Assembly: GCF_008119785.1 (NCBI RefSeq)
Contig: NZ_VSFA01000008.1
Span: 90,345-154,344 of the forward strand
Reading direction: 5' to 3'
DNA: 64,000 bases
From: Micromonospora sp. MP36
GTDB lineage: Bacteria > Actinomycetota > Actinomycetes > Mycobacteriales > Micromonosporaceae
A program made the translations under genes and the position numbers. Each line of letters begins with the position of its first letter. Position 1 is the first letter of the stretch. The notes below the pieces were generated by a model, which worked only from the letters and a program-made list of their open reading frames with translations, had not been told where the DNA came from and did not search any database. Below, piece after piece: positions 35,249 to 43,423 of the stretch.

Positions 35249-37933
35249 GTGCTGCACGGACGAGCTGGGGAGCAGGCGACGATCGAGCGGCTCCTGGCGC
35301 AGGCCAGGAGCGGCCGGAGCGCAGCCCTGGTCATCCGAGGCCCGGCGGGGATCGGCAAGTCCGCGCTCCTGGACCATGCCGCCGCCCTGGCCGAGGGCAT
35401 GCGGGTGTTGCGCGGCGTCGGTGTCGAGTCCGAGGCCACGTTGCCCTTCGCCGCGCTCCACCTGCTCCTGCGCACCGGACTTGACCGGATCCACACCCTG
35501 CCCGACGCGCAGGCCACCGCGCTCAACGCCGCCCTGGGACTGGGCGACACCGCTCCGGAGAGCCGGTTCCTGGTCGGGCTGGCCACGCTGAGCCTGCTCA
35601 CCGAGCTCGCCGGGGACGGCGCGCTGCTCTGCCTCATCGACGACGCGCAGTGGGCCGACGAAGCGTCCCTCGACGCGCTGCTGTTCGCCGCCCGCCGCCT
35701 CGAGGCCGAAGGCGTCGTCATGATCTTCGCCGCCCGCGCGGGTTTTCCCGCCGTGGGCCTGCCCGAGCTGCGGCTGGGCGGGCTGGACCGGGCGGCCGCC
35801 GCCGCCCTGCTCCCCGCCGACCTCCCACCGCAGGTACGAGAGCGCCTCATCGACGAATCGGACGGCAACCCGCTGGCGCTCATCGAACTGCCCGCCGCGC
35901 TCAGTGCCGAGCAGCGGGCCGGACGGCTGTCACCGGTCGGCGCGATGCCCGTCGCCGATCGGGTCCAGGAGGCCTTCCAGGCACAGATCGCCGCGCTTCC
36001 CGAGCCCGCGCGAACCGCGCTGCTGATCGCGGCGGCGGACGGCTCCGGTGAGCTGGAGACGCTGGTCGCCGCGGGCGCCACACTCGACGGGCTGGGCGCG
36101 GCCGAACGGAGCCGGCTGATCGAGATCAAGGGAACCGCTGTCGGCTTCCGCCATCCCCTGATCCGGGCCGCCGCCTACCAGAGCGCGCCGGCCACCCGGC
36201 GCCTCGCCGTACACCGGGCCCTTGCCGACTCCCTCACCAGCTCGCCGGCCGTCGACGCGGCCGACCGGCGGGCGTGGCATCTGGCCGCCGCCGCGCTCGG
36301 TCCCGACGAGGACATCGCACGGGAGTTGGCGGAAGCGGCGGAACGGGCACGGACCCGCGGCGGCCACGCCGCGATCGCGGCCGCCTACGAGCGGGCCGCC
36401 GAGCTCACCGCCGATCCGGTACGCCGATCCGGACGACTCGCCGCCGCCGCGCTGGCCGCAAGTGACGCCGGACTGATGGACCGGGCCGCCGCGCTCGCCG
36501 ACCGCGCCACGCCCGACGTGGACGACCCGGACATGATCGCCGCGCTGATCCAGGTACGCGCCCACCGCGAATTCGAGTTGGGCACACCGCTCGCGGCGGG
36601 CCGGATCATCATGGACGGCGTCCCTCGCCTGGCGGCCCGATCCGCCGAGCGGGCCACCTGGCTGCTGGTGGAGGCCATCCGCTGTGCCTGGTTCGCCGGC
36701 GACACTCCGCTGGCGGAGGAGGCCGCCGCCAGCCTCCGCGACCTCCCCCGGATCGATTCGCCGCTGGTCACCGGGGCGCTCGGGCTGACCCGCCTGCTGG
36801 GCGGTGACATCGGCGGTGGGATCACGCTCATGGCTGAGGCGGTGGACGCACACCAGAACGCCGGGCTGGGGGTGCCCGGACTGACCTTCACCGCCTCGCT
36901 GTGTCTCGCACTGGACCGAGCCGCCCTCGCCGAGGCGATCACCGGCGGCGTCATGGCGGACTGCCAGCAGAACGGGATGATCGGCTGGCTCGCCAACGCC
37001 CTCCAGGACCATGGGTTCGCGCAGGGGTGGCTCGGCCGGTACGGCGAGGCCGCGGCGACCCTCAACGCCGGGTTGCGGCTGGCGACGGACCTGGGCCACG
37101 AACACCGGATCAGCCACCTCACATGCTCCCTCGCCTGGGTGCTCGCGCACCTCGCGGATGCGCAGGGGTGCCGGGCGAAGGCCGAAGCGGGCGTGACGCG
37201 AGCCGACAAGCAAGGAATGGTGCTCGCGGCGGCCATCGGGCGTTGGGCCCTGGGCCTGCTCGACCTCGGCCTGGGCCGTCCGGACGCTGCCCTCGCGCAG
37301 TTGCAGGCCATCCCGGTCACCAGCATCGCCGTGCTGTCCGCCCCGGATCAGATCGAGGCAGCTGTCCGCAGCGGCCAGCCGGCGCAGGCAGCGGAGCCGC
37401 TCGCCCGCTACCTGGCCTGGGCGCGGCACGTCCGTCAGCCGTCGTCGGACGCGATCGCCCTGCGCTGCCGGGCGCTCGTCGAGGAGAACGAAGCGCATTT
37501 CGCGCGGGCCGTGCAACTTCACGACGACACCCAGCCGTACGAGCTGGCGAGGACGCGGCTCGCCTACGGCGAGTGGCTGCGCCGGGCGCGGCGGCGGTCG
37601 GACGCCCGCCTACAGTTGCGCGGCGCCCTGGAGATCTTCGATCGGCTCGGTTCGGGGCTGTGGGCCGACCGGGCGCGCGCCGAGCTGCGCGCGACCGGGG
37701 ACGTGCCGGCGGCGCCGCGCAAGGCGGGCGATCCGCTGAGCGTGCTCACCCCCCAGGAACGCCAGGTCGTACGGCTGGCGGCCGGTGGCGCCTCCAACCG
37801 CGACATCGCCGCGCAGCTCTTCCTCAGCCCGCGGACCGTCGGCTACCACCTCTACAAGGCGTTCCCCAAACTCGGTGTCACCTCGCGCGCCCAATTGGCG
37901 GCCATCGCCCGGCCCTCCTCGGCGCACGGCTGA
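35249..37933 (+). CDS. LAL-type LuxR transcriptional regulator (ATPase + TPR-like + HTH)
   Basis: About 894 residues from the GTG at 35249; the frame is open further upstream but that part lies in the divergent promoter. The N-terminal AAA ATPase has Walker A GPAGIGKSALL and Walker B LLCLIDDAQWAD. A long helical-repeat middle follows. The C-terminal LuxR HTH is LTPQERQVVRLAAGGASNRD...SPRTVGYHLYKAFPKLGV. LAL (MalT-like) regulators are large ATP-dependent activators, often of secondary metabolism. The terpenoid operon lies 1.4 kb downstream, so regulation of it is possible but unproven. Confidence 0.88.
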   Translation: MLHGRAGEQATIERLLAQARSGRSAALVIRGPAGIGKSALLDHAAALAEGMRVLRGVGVESEATLPFAALHLLLRTGLDRIHTLPDAQATALNAALGLGDTAPESRFLVGLATLSLLTELAGDGALLCLIDDAQWADEASLDALLFAARRLEAEGVVMIFAARAGFPAVGLPELRLGGLDRAAAAALLPADLPPQVRERLIDESDGNPLALIELPAALSAEQRAGRLSPVGAMPVADRVQEAFQAQIAALPEPARTALLIAAADGSGELETLVAAGATLDGLGAAERSRLIEIKGTAVGFRHPLIRAAAYQSAPATRRLAVHRALADSLTSSPAVDAADRRAWHLAAAALGPDEDIARELAEAAERARTRGGHAAIAAAYERAAELTADPVRRSGRLAAAALAASDAGLMDRAAALADRATPDVDDPDMIAALIQVRAHREFELGTPLAAGRIIMDGVPRLAARSAERATWLLVEAIRCAWFAGDTPLAEEAAASLRDLPRIDSPLVTGALGLTRLLGGDIGGGITLMAEAVDAHQNAGLGVPGLTFTASLCLALDRAALAEAITGGVMADCQQNGMIGWLANALQDHGFAQGWLGRYGEAAATLNAGLRLATDLGHEHRISHLTCSLAWVLAHLADAQGCRAKAEAGVTRADKQGMVLAAAIGRWALGLLDLGLGRPDAALAQLQAIPVTSIAVLSAPDQIEAAVRSGQPAQAAEPLARYLAWARHVRQPSSDAIALRCRALVEENEAHFARAVQLHDDTQPYELARTRLAYGEWLRRARRRSDARLQLRGALEIFDRLGSGLWADRARAELRATGDVPAAPRKAGDPLSVLTPQERQVVRLAAGGASNRDIAAQLFLSPRTVGYHLYKAFPKLGVTSRAQLAAIARPSSAHG

Positions 37934-38061
37934 CGGCCCCGACGCAGGAGAGCCAGCACCGGTTGACCTGGCACGGGAGCGAGAGGACGCTCACCTGTGG
38001 CCCGACCATCGATACAATTGTGATCTTTCAGGTGGCGCCGGCGAGGCGGGAGGTGATCGCG

Positions 38062-39045
38062 TTGCTCCCGGTCCATGTCTTCGACACCCGCGTCCTGCCG
38101 CCCTCGGATCGGTTCGGGTTGTGGCTGGAGGTGGTCGAGAGCGTCGCGCCCGCGCTGATCTCCAGCCCGCACACGGCCAGCTTCGACGCCCACGCCCGGT
38201 CGATGGAGCTCGGCAAGCTCCGGCTCATCGACTTCACCTATCCCTCGCTGGCGATGGCGAGGACCGCGAAGCTCATCCGCCAGGCCGATCCGGAGAACTA
38301 CCAGCTGGCGTTGACCCGCACCGGGTACGGCGCGGTGCGGCAGCACCGCCAGGAGGCGGTGGTTCGCGGCGCCGAGTTCACCCTGCTGGACTACTCGCGG
38401 CCGTTCGAGGTGCGTCAGGATGCCCCGCCGGGGGAGACGCTCAACAGCATCACCGTGAACATCCCGCATGCGCTGCTGCCCCTGCCGAGCGACAAGGTGA
38501 GCAAGCTGCTCGCGGGTAGCATCTGCGGGTCGACGGGGATGGGTGCCCTGCTCGCGCAGTTCCTTCGGCAGATCGCCCGGCATCCGGAGCAGTACACCGC
38601 GGCGGACGCCGACCGGCTGAGCAGTATCCTCCTCGACCTCATCGCCGCGACGCTGGCGCAGCAACTCGACGCCGAGGACGCGCTGCCGGCGGACGTACAA
38701 CAGCATGCGCTGCACGTGCAGATCAAGGCCTTCATCGACCGCAACCTGGGTGATCCGGAGCTGAGTCCGGGCACCGTCGCGGCCGCGCACCACATCTCCC
38801 TGCGGACGTTGCACCGGATGTTCGCCGGCGAGGAGACGAGCGTCGCGGAGTTGATCCGCCGCCGCCGTCTGGAGCGATGCCGCCGCGACCTGGCCAACCC
38901 CCTGCTCCGCGCTGAGCCCATCTCCGTGATCGCCGCCCGCTGGGGGTTCCCCGACAAGGCCCACTTCAGCCGGCTGTTCCGCGCCACCTACGGCCAGCCT
39001 CCGCGGGCGTTCCGGCAGGAGCTGCCGCTGACGCCGCCGCGCTGA
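38062..39045 (+). CDS. AraC-family transcriptional regulator with cupin-like sensor domain
   Basis: About 327 residues from a TTG at 38062, which sits 8 bases after GGGAGG (38048-38053). A GTG at 38053 overlaps that site and is less likely. The N-terminal 190 residues match the AraC_binding_2-type domain (FGLWLEVVESV, YQLALTRTGYGAV). The C-terminus has two helix-turn-helix units: SPGTVAAAHHISLRTLHRMF, and ISVIAARWGFPDKAHFSRLF, which ends in FRATYGQPPRAFR. It is a probable ligand-responsive regulator. It lies immediately upstream of the terpenoid operon on the same strand with a 297-bp gap, making it a candidate cluster regulator. Confidence 0.83.
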   Translation: MLPVHVFDTRVLPPSDRFGLWLEVVESVAPALISSPHTASFDAHARSMELGKLRLIDFTYPSLAMARTAKLIRQADPENYQLALTRTGYGAVRQHRQEAVVRGAEFTLLDYSRPFEVRQDAPPGETLNSITVNIPHALLPLPSDKVSKLLAGSICGSTGMGALLAQFLRQIARHPEQYTAADADRLSSILLDLIAATLAQQLDAEDALPADVQQHALHVQIKAFIDRNLGDPELSPGTVAAAHHISLRTLHRMFAGEETSVAELIRRRRLERCRRDLANPLLRAEPISVIAARWGFPDKAHFSRLFRATYGQPPRAFRQELPLTPPR

Positions 39046-39342
39046 GCCGCCGCGCGCCCGTGGTGTGCGTTCGCCGGCGGCCCGCCGGTTTTCTCGCCGC
39101 AGTCCGCCGTCAGGCCGCTACGTCGTCGCTGCGCCCTGCCGGGCGCTGGGCCGGCCGCCCCCGTCCACCAGGGCAAACGTCGAGCGGGGCCCGGCCGGCC
39201 ATCGAATGATCACGATAGTGAACCTGATCACACATTGCATCCCGGTGGTTGCACAGAGGACACTTGGCCGCGATTGGGTTTTGAGTCACCAGTCAACAAG
39301 GCTCCGGCACCGGGGTGGGGGAGGGCGTTGTGGAGGTTCCCG
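39046..39342. promoter_or_regulatory. promoter region of the terpenoid operon
   Basis: A 297-bp gene-free stretch ahead of the P450. It holds TTGAGTCACCAGTC at 39281-39294, 62 bp before the start codon. A near-identical motif lies upstream of the conservon (43314-43327). The P450 ribosome site GGAGG is at 39332-39336. No other structure is seen. Confidence 0.55.
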
Positions 39343-40725
39343 ATGTCTAGCGCCATGTCCGGACCGCGGGCCAGAACCGTACCCCTGCGCAGGGCGCTCC
39401 CGGCGGTGGTCCGGGACGCCCATCGAGCCCTCGTCGACCTCGGTGACGAGTCCAATGGGGACGTGGTGCGGGTGGCGCTCGGCGTCTCCCGTCCGTACCT
39501 CGTCACCAACCCCGCCCACGTGCAGGAGGTGCTGCACGAGAAGGCGGCCATCTATCCGCGCGGCGACGACACCGCTCTCTGGCGCTCGGTCCGCAAGCTC
39601 GTCGGTGACGGCATCCTCGCCGAGGGCGAGACCTGGGCGGCGAGCCGGCGTACCCTGGCGCCGCTGTTCCGGCCGTCCCGCATCAACGCCATGGTCGGCA
39701 CCATGGCCGAGGCCATCGACTCGGCCGTCGACCGGCTCGACGAGTCGGCCGCCGCGGGCACGCCGATCGACGTCGGCACCGAGCTGTCCAGGATCGTCTG
39801 CAGCGCCATCATGAGGGTGTTCTTCGCCGACCGGATCAGCGTGGACGAAGCGCTGCGGATCATGGCGGCGCAGGAGACCATCGTCACCGCCATGGCGCCT
39901 CGGCTCCTGGCGCCGTTCGTGCCGTGGTGGGTTCCGCTGCCCGGCGACCGCCGCTTCCGTGGCGCCGTGCAGGCCATCGACGACATCCTCCTGCCGGTGC
40001 TGCGCGACGCGCTGCGCCAGCCGAGCGACGGGGACGACGTCCTGTCCACGCTGGCCCGAGCCCGGACCGAGGACGGCCACGGCCTGAGCGAAAAGCAGAT
40101 GCGCGACGACCTGGTGTCCATGGTCGCCGTCACCACCGAGACCAGTTACGTGGTGCTCACCTGGCTGTGGCCGGTGCTCGCCAACCACCCGGACGTCGCC
40201 GCCCGGCTCTACGACGAGATCGACCGCGTGGTGGGCGCCGGGCCGGTCAGCGCCGAGCACCTGCCGGAGCTGACGTACACCAGGATGGTCCTGGAGGAAC
40301 TGCTCCGGCTCTATCCCGCGGGCTGGATCCTGCCCCGCCGCGCGGCGGCCGACGACGTCCTCGGCGGGGTGCGGATCGACAAGGGCGCCACCGTCATCGT
40401 CTCCCCGTACGCCACCCAGCGGATGACCGCCTGGTGGGGGCCCGGCGCCGAGGTGTTCGACCCGGAGCGCTTCGCCCCCGGCCGGGCCGCCGCCGACGGA
40501 CGCCACCGCTACGCCCACTACCCGTTCGGCGTGGGGATGCACCGCTGCCTCGGCGAACATCTGTTCAATCTGGAGGCGATCCTGATCGTGGCGACCCTGC
40601 TGAGCAGGTTCCGGTTCCACCTCACCGACGCCACGATCCCGGGCACCCGGGTGGCCGCCTCGCTGCGCCCCGCACGCCGGGTAGAAATGATCTTGAAGCC
40701 CCTCGAACGTTCCGCCACCCGATAG
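39343..40725 (+). CDS. cytochrome P450 of the terpenoid operon
   Basis: A 460-residue P450; the ATG at 39343 has GGAGG 6 bases upstream. The heme-binding loop is FGVGMHRCLGEHL with Cys402 as iron ligand. The ExxR motif is Glu319-x-x-Arg322, and the I-helix reads MVAVTTETSY, keeping the Thr of the oxygen-activation motif but without the usual AGxxT. It needs ferredoxin and reductase partners, which are not encoded nearby. It is 11 bp from the class I terpene synthase gene and so probably oxidises that pathway's product. P450 genes are also regular companions of conservons in Streptomyces, and a conservon follows this operon. Confidence 0.93.
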   Translation: MSSAMSGPRARTVPLRRALPAVVRDAHRALVDLGDESNGDVVRVALGVSRPYLVTNPAHVQEVLHEKAAIYPRGDDTALWRSVRKLVGDGILAEGETWAASRRTLAPLFRPSRINAMVGTMAEAIDSAVDRLDESAAAGTPIDVGTELSRIVCSAIMRVFFADRISVDEALRIMAAQETIVTAMAPRLLAPFVPWWVPLPGDRRFRGAVQAIDDILLPVLRDALRQPSDGDDVLSTLARARTEDGHGLSEKQMRDDLVSMVAVTTETSYVVLTWLWPVLANHPDVAARLYDEIDRVVGAGPVSAEHLPELTYTRMVLEELLRLYPAGWILPRRAAADDVLGGVRIDKGATVIVSPYATQRMTAWWGPGAEVFDPERFAPGRAAADGRHRYAHYPFGVGMHRCLGEHLFNLEAILIVATLLSRFRFHLTDATIPGTRVAASLRPARRVEMILKPLERSATR

Positions 40726-40736
40726 GAGCACCCCCC

Positions 40737-41642
40737 GTGGCTCCACACGACCTCAGCGACGCCCTCGCGGCGGCCTCCGAGCAGGGACGCATCTGCGCGC
40801 TCGCCGCCCGCGGGCAACGTGACCTGCAGCAGCGCGTCGCGGTGTATCCCCGCCTGTTCCCCAACCCGCCGGTCGACGACGCCATGCTCAGCGCGCTGGC
40901 GCTGTCCACGGCGTTCATCGCCCCCTGGTGCACCGCGCCGCAGCTCCGGATCGCCAACCGCGCCTCCCTCTGGGTCACCGCCGAGGACTGGCAGATCGAC
41001 AACGGGGCGACCTCGCTCGAGGAGGTCACCTCGACCGTCAACGCCTGCCTGGCGGTCGCCGACGGCGCCACGCCCGCCGCCGACGACGAGCTCGGCCAGT
41101 TCCTCGCCGAGATCCGCGACGAGCTGGCCACCGTGGCGGCGTTCGCGCAGGCGCAGCCGCTGTGGCGCGAGGAGGTCCGCCGGATGCTCACCGCCGACGC
41201 CCGGGAATGGCGGTGGAACGCGGCCCGCGCGGCCGATCCGACGCAACTGCCCACCTTTGCCGACTATCTGGCCAACGCCGACAACTACGGGGCGACCTTC
41301 GTCAACGTGTCCCACTGGATCGCCACCGGGGACGAGCAGACCGTGAACCACCTCCCCGAGCTCACCGCGGCGAGCCGGGAGGTGCAGCAGATCCTGCGGC
41401 TGGTCAACGACCTGGCCAGCTACGAGCGGGACGTGAAGTCCGGCGACCTGAACGCCCTCCTGCTCGGCGTCGACCGGGACGAGATCGCCCGGCAGGTCAC
41501 CGCCCGGATCGCCGACTGCCGCGACCTGCTGGCCACCCTGGCCGACACCTGCCCGCAGCAGGCGACCTACCTGAGCCGGGAGATCGGCTTCACCACCGGC
41601 TTCTACCACGCCACCGACTTCTGGGGCAGCCTTGAGCACTGA
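40737..41642 (+). CDS. class I terpene synthase
   Basis: A 301-residue protein, GTG start with AGGAG at 8-base spacing. The metal-binding NSE motif is complete: Asn224-Asp225-x-x-Ser228-x-x-x-Asp232 (NDLASYERD). The first acidic motif is a variant, Asp84-Trp-Gln-Ile-Asp88 (EDWQID), at the place of DDxxD. Class I synthases ionise a prenyl diphosphate with Mg ions. The usual C-terminal RY pair is not evident; the end reads TGFYHATDFWG. It overlaps the class II cyclase gene by 11 bp, so it probably acts on that enzyme's cyclic diphosphate product. Product class unknown. Confidence 0.85.
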   Translation: MAPHDLSDALAAASEQGRICALAARGQRDLQQRVAVYPRLFPNPPVDDAMLSALALSTAFIAPWCTAPQLRIANRASLWVTAEDWQIDNGATSLEEVTSTVNACLAVADGATPAADDELGQFLAEIRDELATVAAFAQAQPLWREEVRRMLTADAREWRWNAARAADPTQLPTFADYLANADNYGATFVNVSHWIATGDEQTVNHLPELTAASREVQQILRLVNDLASYERDVKSGDLNALLLGVDRDEIARQVTARIADCRDLLATLADTCPQQATYLSREIGFTTGFYHATDFWGSLEH

Positions 41643-43221
41643 CCAGGACGCCAGAGAACGGCCGCACGCCAGCCCCGCCGGTCACCCGGGCGCTGCCGCC
41701 GGCCACCTGATCGCGTCAATGATGCGCCAACCCGCCGGGCAGGTCTCCCCATCCCTGTACGAGACGGCGCGGCTGGTGAGCCTGGCCCCATGGCTCGCCG
41801 GACATGCCGAGCGGGTGCACTACCTGCTGCGCAGCCAACGACCCGACGGCGGGTGGGGCCCGCCGGAGGGGTACGCGCTGGTGCCGACCCTGAGCGCCAC
41901 CGAAGCACTGCTCACCGTCCGGCACACGTTCCCGCAGACCGACGCGGTGCTCCAGGCCGTCGATCGCGGACTTCGAGCCCTCACCCGGTGGCTCGAAGCC
42001 GGGCAGCGGATCCCCGACACGCCGGCGGTCGACCTCATCGTGCCGGCACTCACCGCCACGATCAACGAGCACCTGTCGCGGCCCGACGCCGGGCTGCCGC
42101 ACCGCGCCCACCTCGACCTGCCCACCGACATCGACGACGGGCGGCTGGCCGCCGTCCGGGCCCTCGTGGCCGCCGGAAAGCCGGTGCCCGAGAAGCTGCT
42201 GCACGCCTTGGAGGTCATCGGCCCGATGGCCCGGCAGGTCCCTGGCGTACAGCCGCTGCCGCCGGGTCTCATCGGCGCCTCCCCGGCGGCCACCGCCGCC
42301 TGGCTGGACCCCGAGGCGGAAGACGACCACCACGACTCCCGGCACTACCTGGAGTCCATCGTCGACCCCCGCAGCGGATCGGTGCCCTGCGCGATACCGA
42401 TCACGGTGTTCGAACGCGCCTGGGTCGTCGGCACCCTCACCCGCGCCGGCATCGCCGTACCCGCCTCACCGGACCTCGTCGGCAGCCTGACAGCGGATCT
42501 GACCGCCGCCGGCACACCCGCAGGCCCGGGCCTGCCGGCGGACGCCGACACGACCTCGGTCACCCTGTACGCCCTCGCGCAGCTCGGCGTGCCCACCAAC
42601 CTGGAATGCCTCTGGCGCTACGAGACCCCGGATGGCTTCTGCACGTGGCCGGGGGAGGACGGCTTCTCCCTCACCACCAACGCGCACGTGCTCGACGCGC
42701 TCGGCCAGCACCTGCGCAGCCGGCCCGGTGCCCCGGCCCGGTATCGCGAGGCCGCGCGGCGGGTGGCGGCGGCCTTGCGGGAGCGCCAGGAGCCGGACGG
42801 CAGCTGGCGGGACCGGTGGCACGCCTCGCCCTACTACGCCACCGTCTCCTGTGCCCTCGCCCTGTCTGAGTCTGGCCCGCCGAACACGGCGGCGGAGGCG
42901 CTTTCGCGCGCCGTCGACTGGGTGCTCGCCACGCAGCGGCCCGACGGCTCGTGGGGCCGCTGGGAAGGCACCGCCGAGGAAACCGCGTACGCCGTGCAGC
43001 TCCTCGTGGCCGTCGGCCGGCAACGGCCGGGAGCGACCGACGCGATCCGCAGTGGCTACGCCTTCCTGACCGCGCATGGCCACCGGAAGGGCCCGGCGCT
43101 GTGGCACGACAAAGATCTGTACCGGCCGATGCTGATCGTGCGCGCCGCGGTGCTCGCCGCACGGCAGCTGGCCCGGACCACAGTGGATGTCGACCCGACG
43201 CGGCGGTCCGCTTATGCCTGA
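41632..43221 (+). CDS. class II terpene cyclase with DxDTT motif
   Basis: About 529 residues from a TTG at 41632; ATGs at 41719 or 41722 would remove about 30 residues. QW-type repeats (QRPDGGWG, QEPDGSW, QRPDGSWG) mark the alpha-barrel beta-gamma fold of class II cyclases. At the catalytic site the usual DxDD reads Asp304-Ala-Asp306-Thr-Thr, still supplying the central acid Asp306. To my knowledge DxDTT is described for bacterial drimenyl diphosphate synthases, which cyclise farnesyl diphosphate, while DxDD enzymes mostly act on geranylgeranyl diphosphate. No prenyltransferase gene is adjacent, so a common precursor may be used. Substrate is inference. Confidence 0.85.
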   Translation: MSTDQDARERPHASPAGHPGAAAGHLIASMMRQPAGQVSPSLYETARLVSLAPWLAGHAERVHYLLRSQRPDGGWGPPEGYALVPTLSATEALLTVRHTFPQTDAVLQAVDRGLRALTRWLEAGQRIPDTPAVDLIVPALTATINEHLSRPDAGLPHRAHLDLPTDIDDGRLAAVRALVAAGKPVPEKLLHALEVIGPMARQVPGVQPLPPGLIGASPAATAAWLDPEAEDDHHDSRHYLESIVDPRSGSVPCAIPITVFERAWVVGTLTRAGIAVPASPDLVGSLTADLTAAGTPAGPGLPADADTTSVTLYALAQLGVPTNLECLWRYETPDGFCTWPGEDGFSLTTNAHVLDALGQHLRSRPGAPARYREAARRVAAALRERQEPDGSWRDRWHASPYYATVSCALALSESGPPNTAAEALSRAVDWVLATQRPDGSWGRWEGTAEETAYAVQLLVAVGRQRPGATDAIRSGYAFLTAHGHRKGPALWHDKDLYRPMLIVRAAVLAARQLARTTVDVDPTRRSAYA

Positions 43222-43423
43222 CGCATCGGCGGCCACCTGCGCGGATGCGACCTCCCTCGAGGCACGGGTCGGTTCCGGGCTCGGCGCAGCAAAGGTCGCC
43301 TTTTGTTGCGGTCTTGAGTCAATAGTCCGACAACTGCTAGCGTTCGTCGGTCTGCGTACACGACTTTGGCTTGTTCGGCATGCCCCGCCGGCAAGTTCTC
43401 AATGCCCGGCATGGGACGGTTAA
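43222..43423. promoter_or_regulatory. conservon promoter region
   Basis: A 202-bp stretch between the terpenoid operon and the conservon. TTGAGTCAATAGTC at 43314-43327 matches 12 of 14 bases with the motif ahead of the P450. If TTGAGT is a -35 element, TAGCGT about 18 bp later (near 43338) could be a weak -10. Confidence 0.5.

Noticed and set aside
42118..42150. DIDD sequence in the class II cyclase (near residue 165) as a DxDD catalytic motif
   Set aside because: It precedes the central region where the catalytic motif lies; the correctly placed motif, followed by a family-like TSVTLYALAQLG helix, is DADTT at 304-308.
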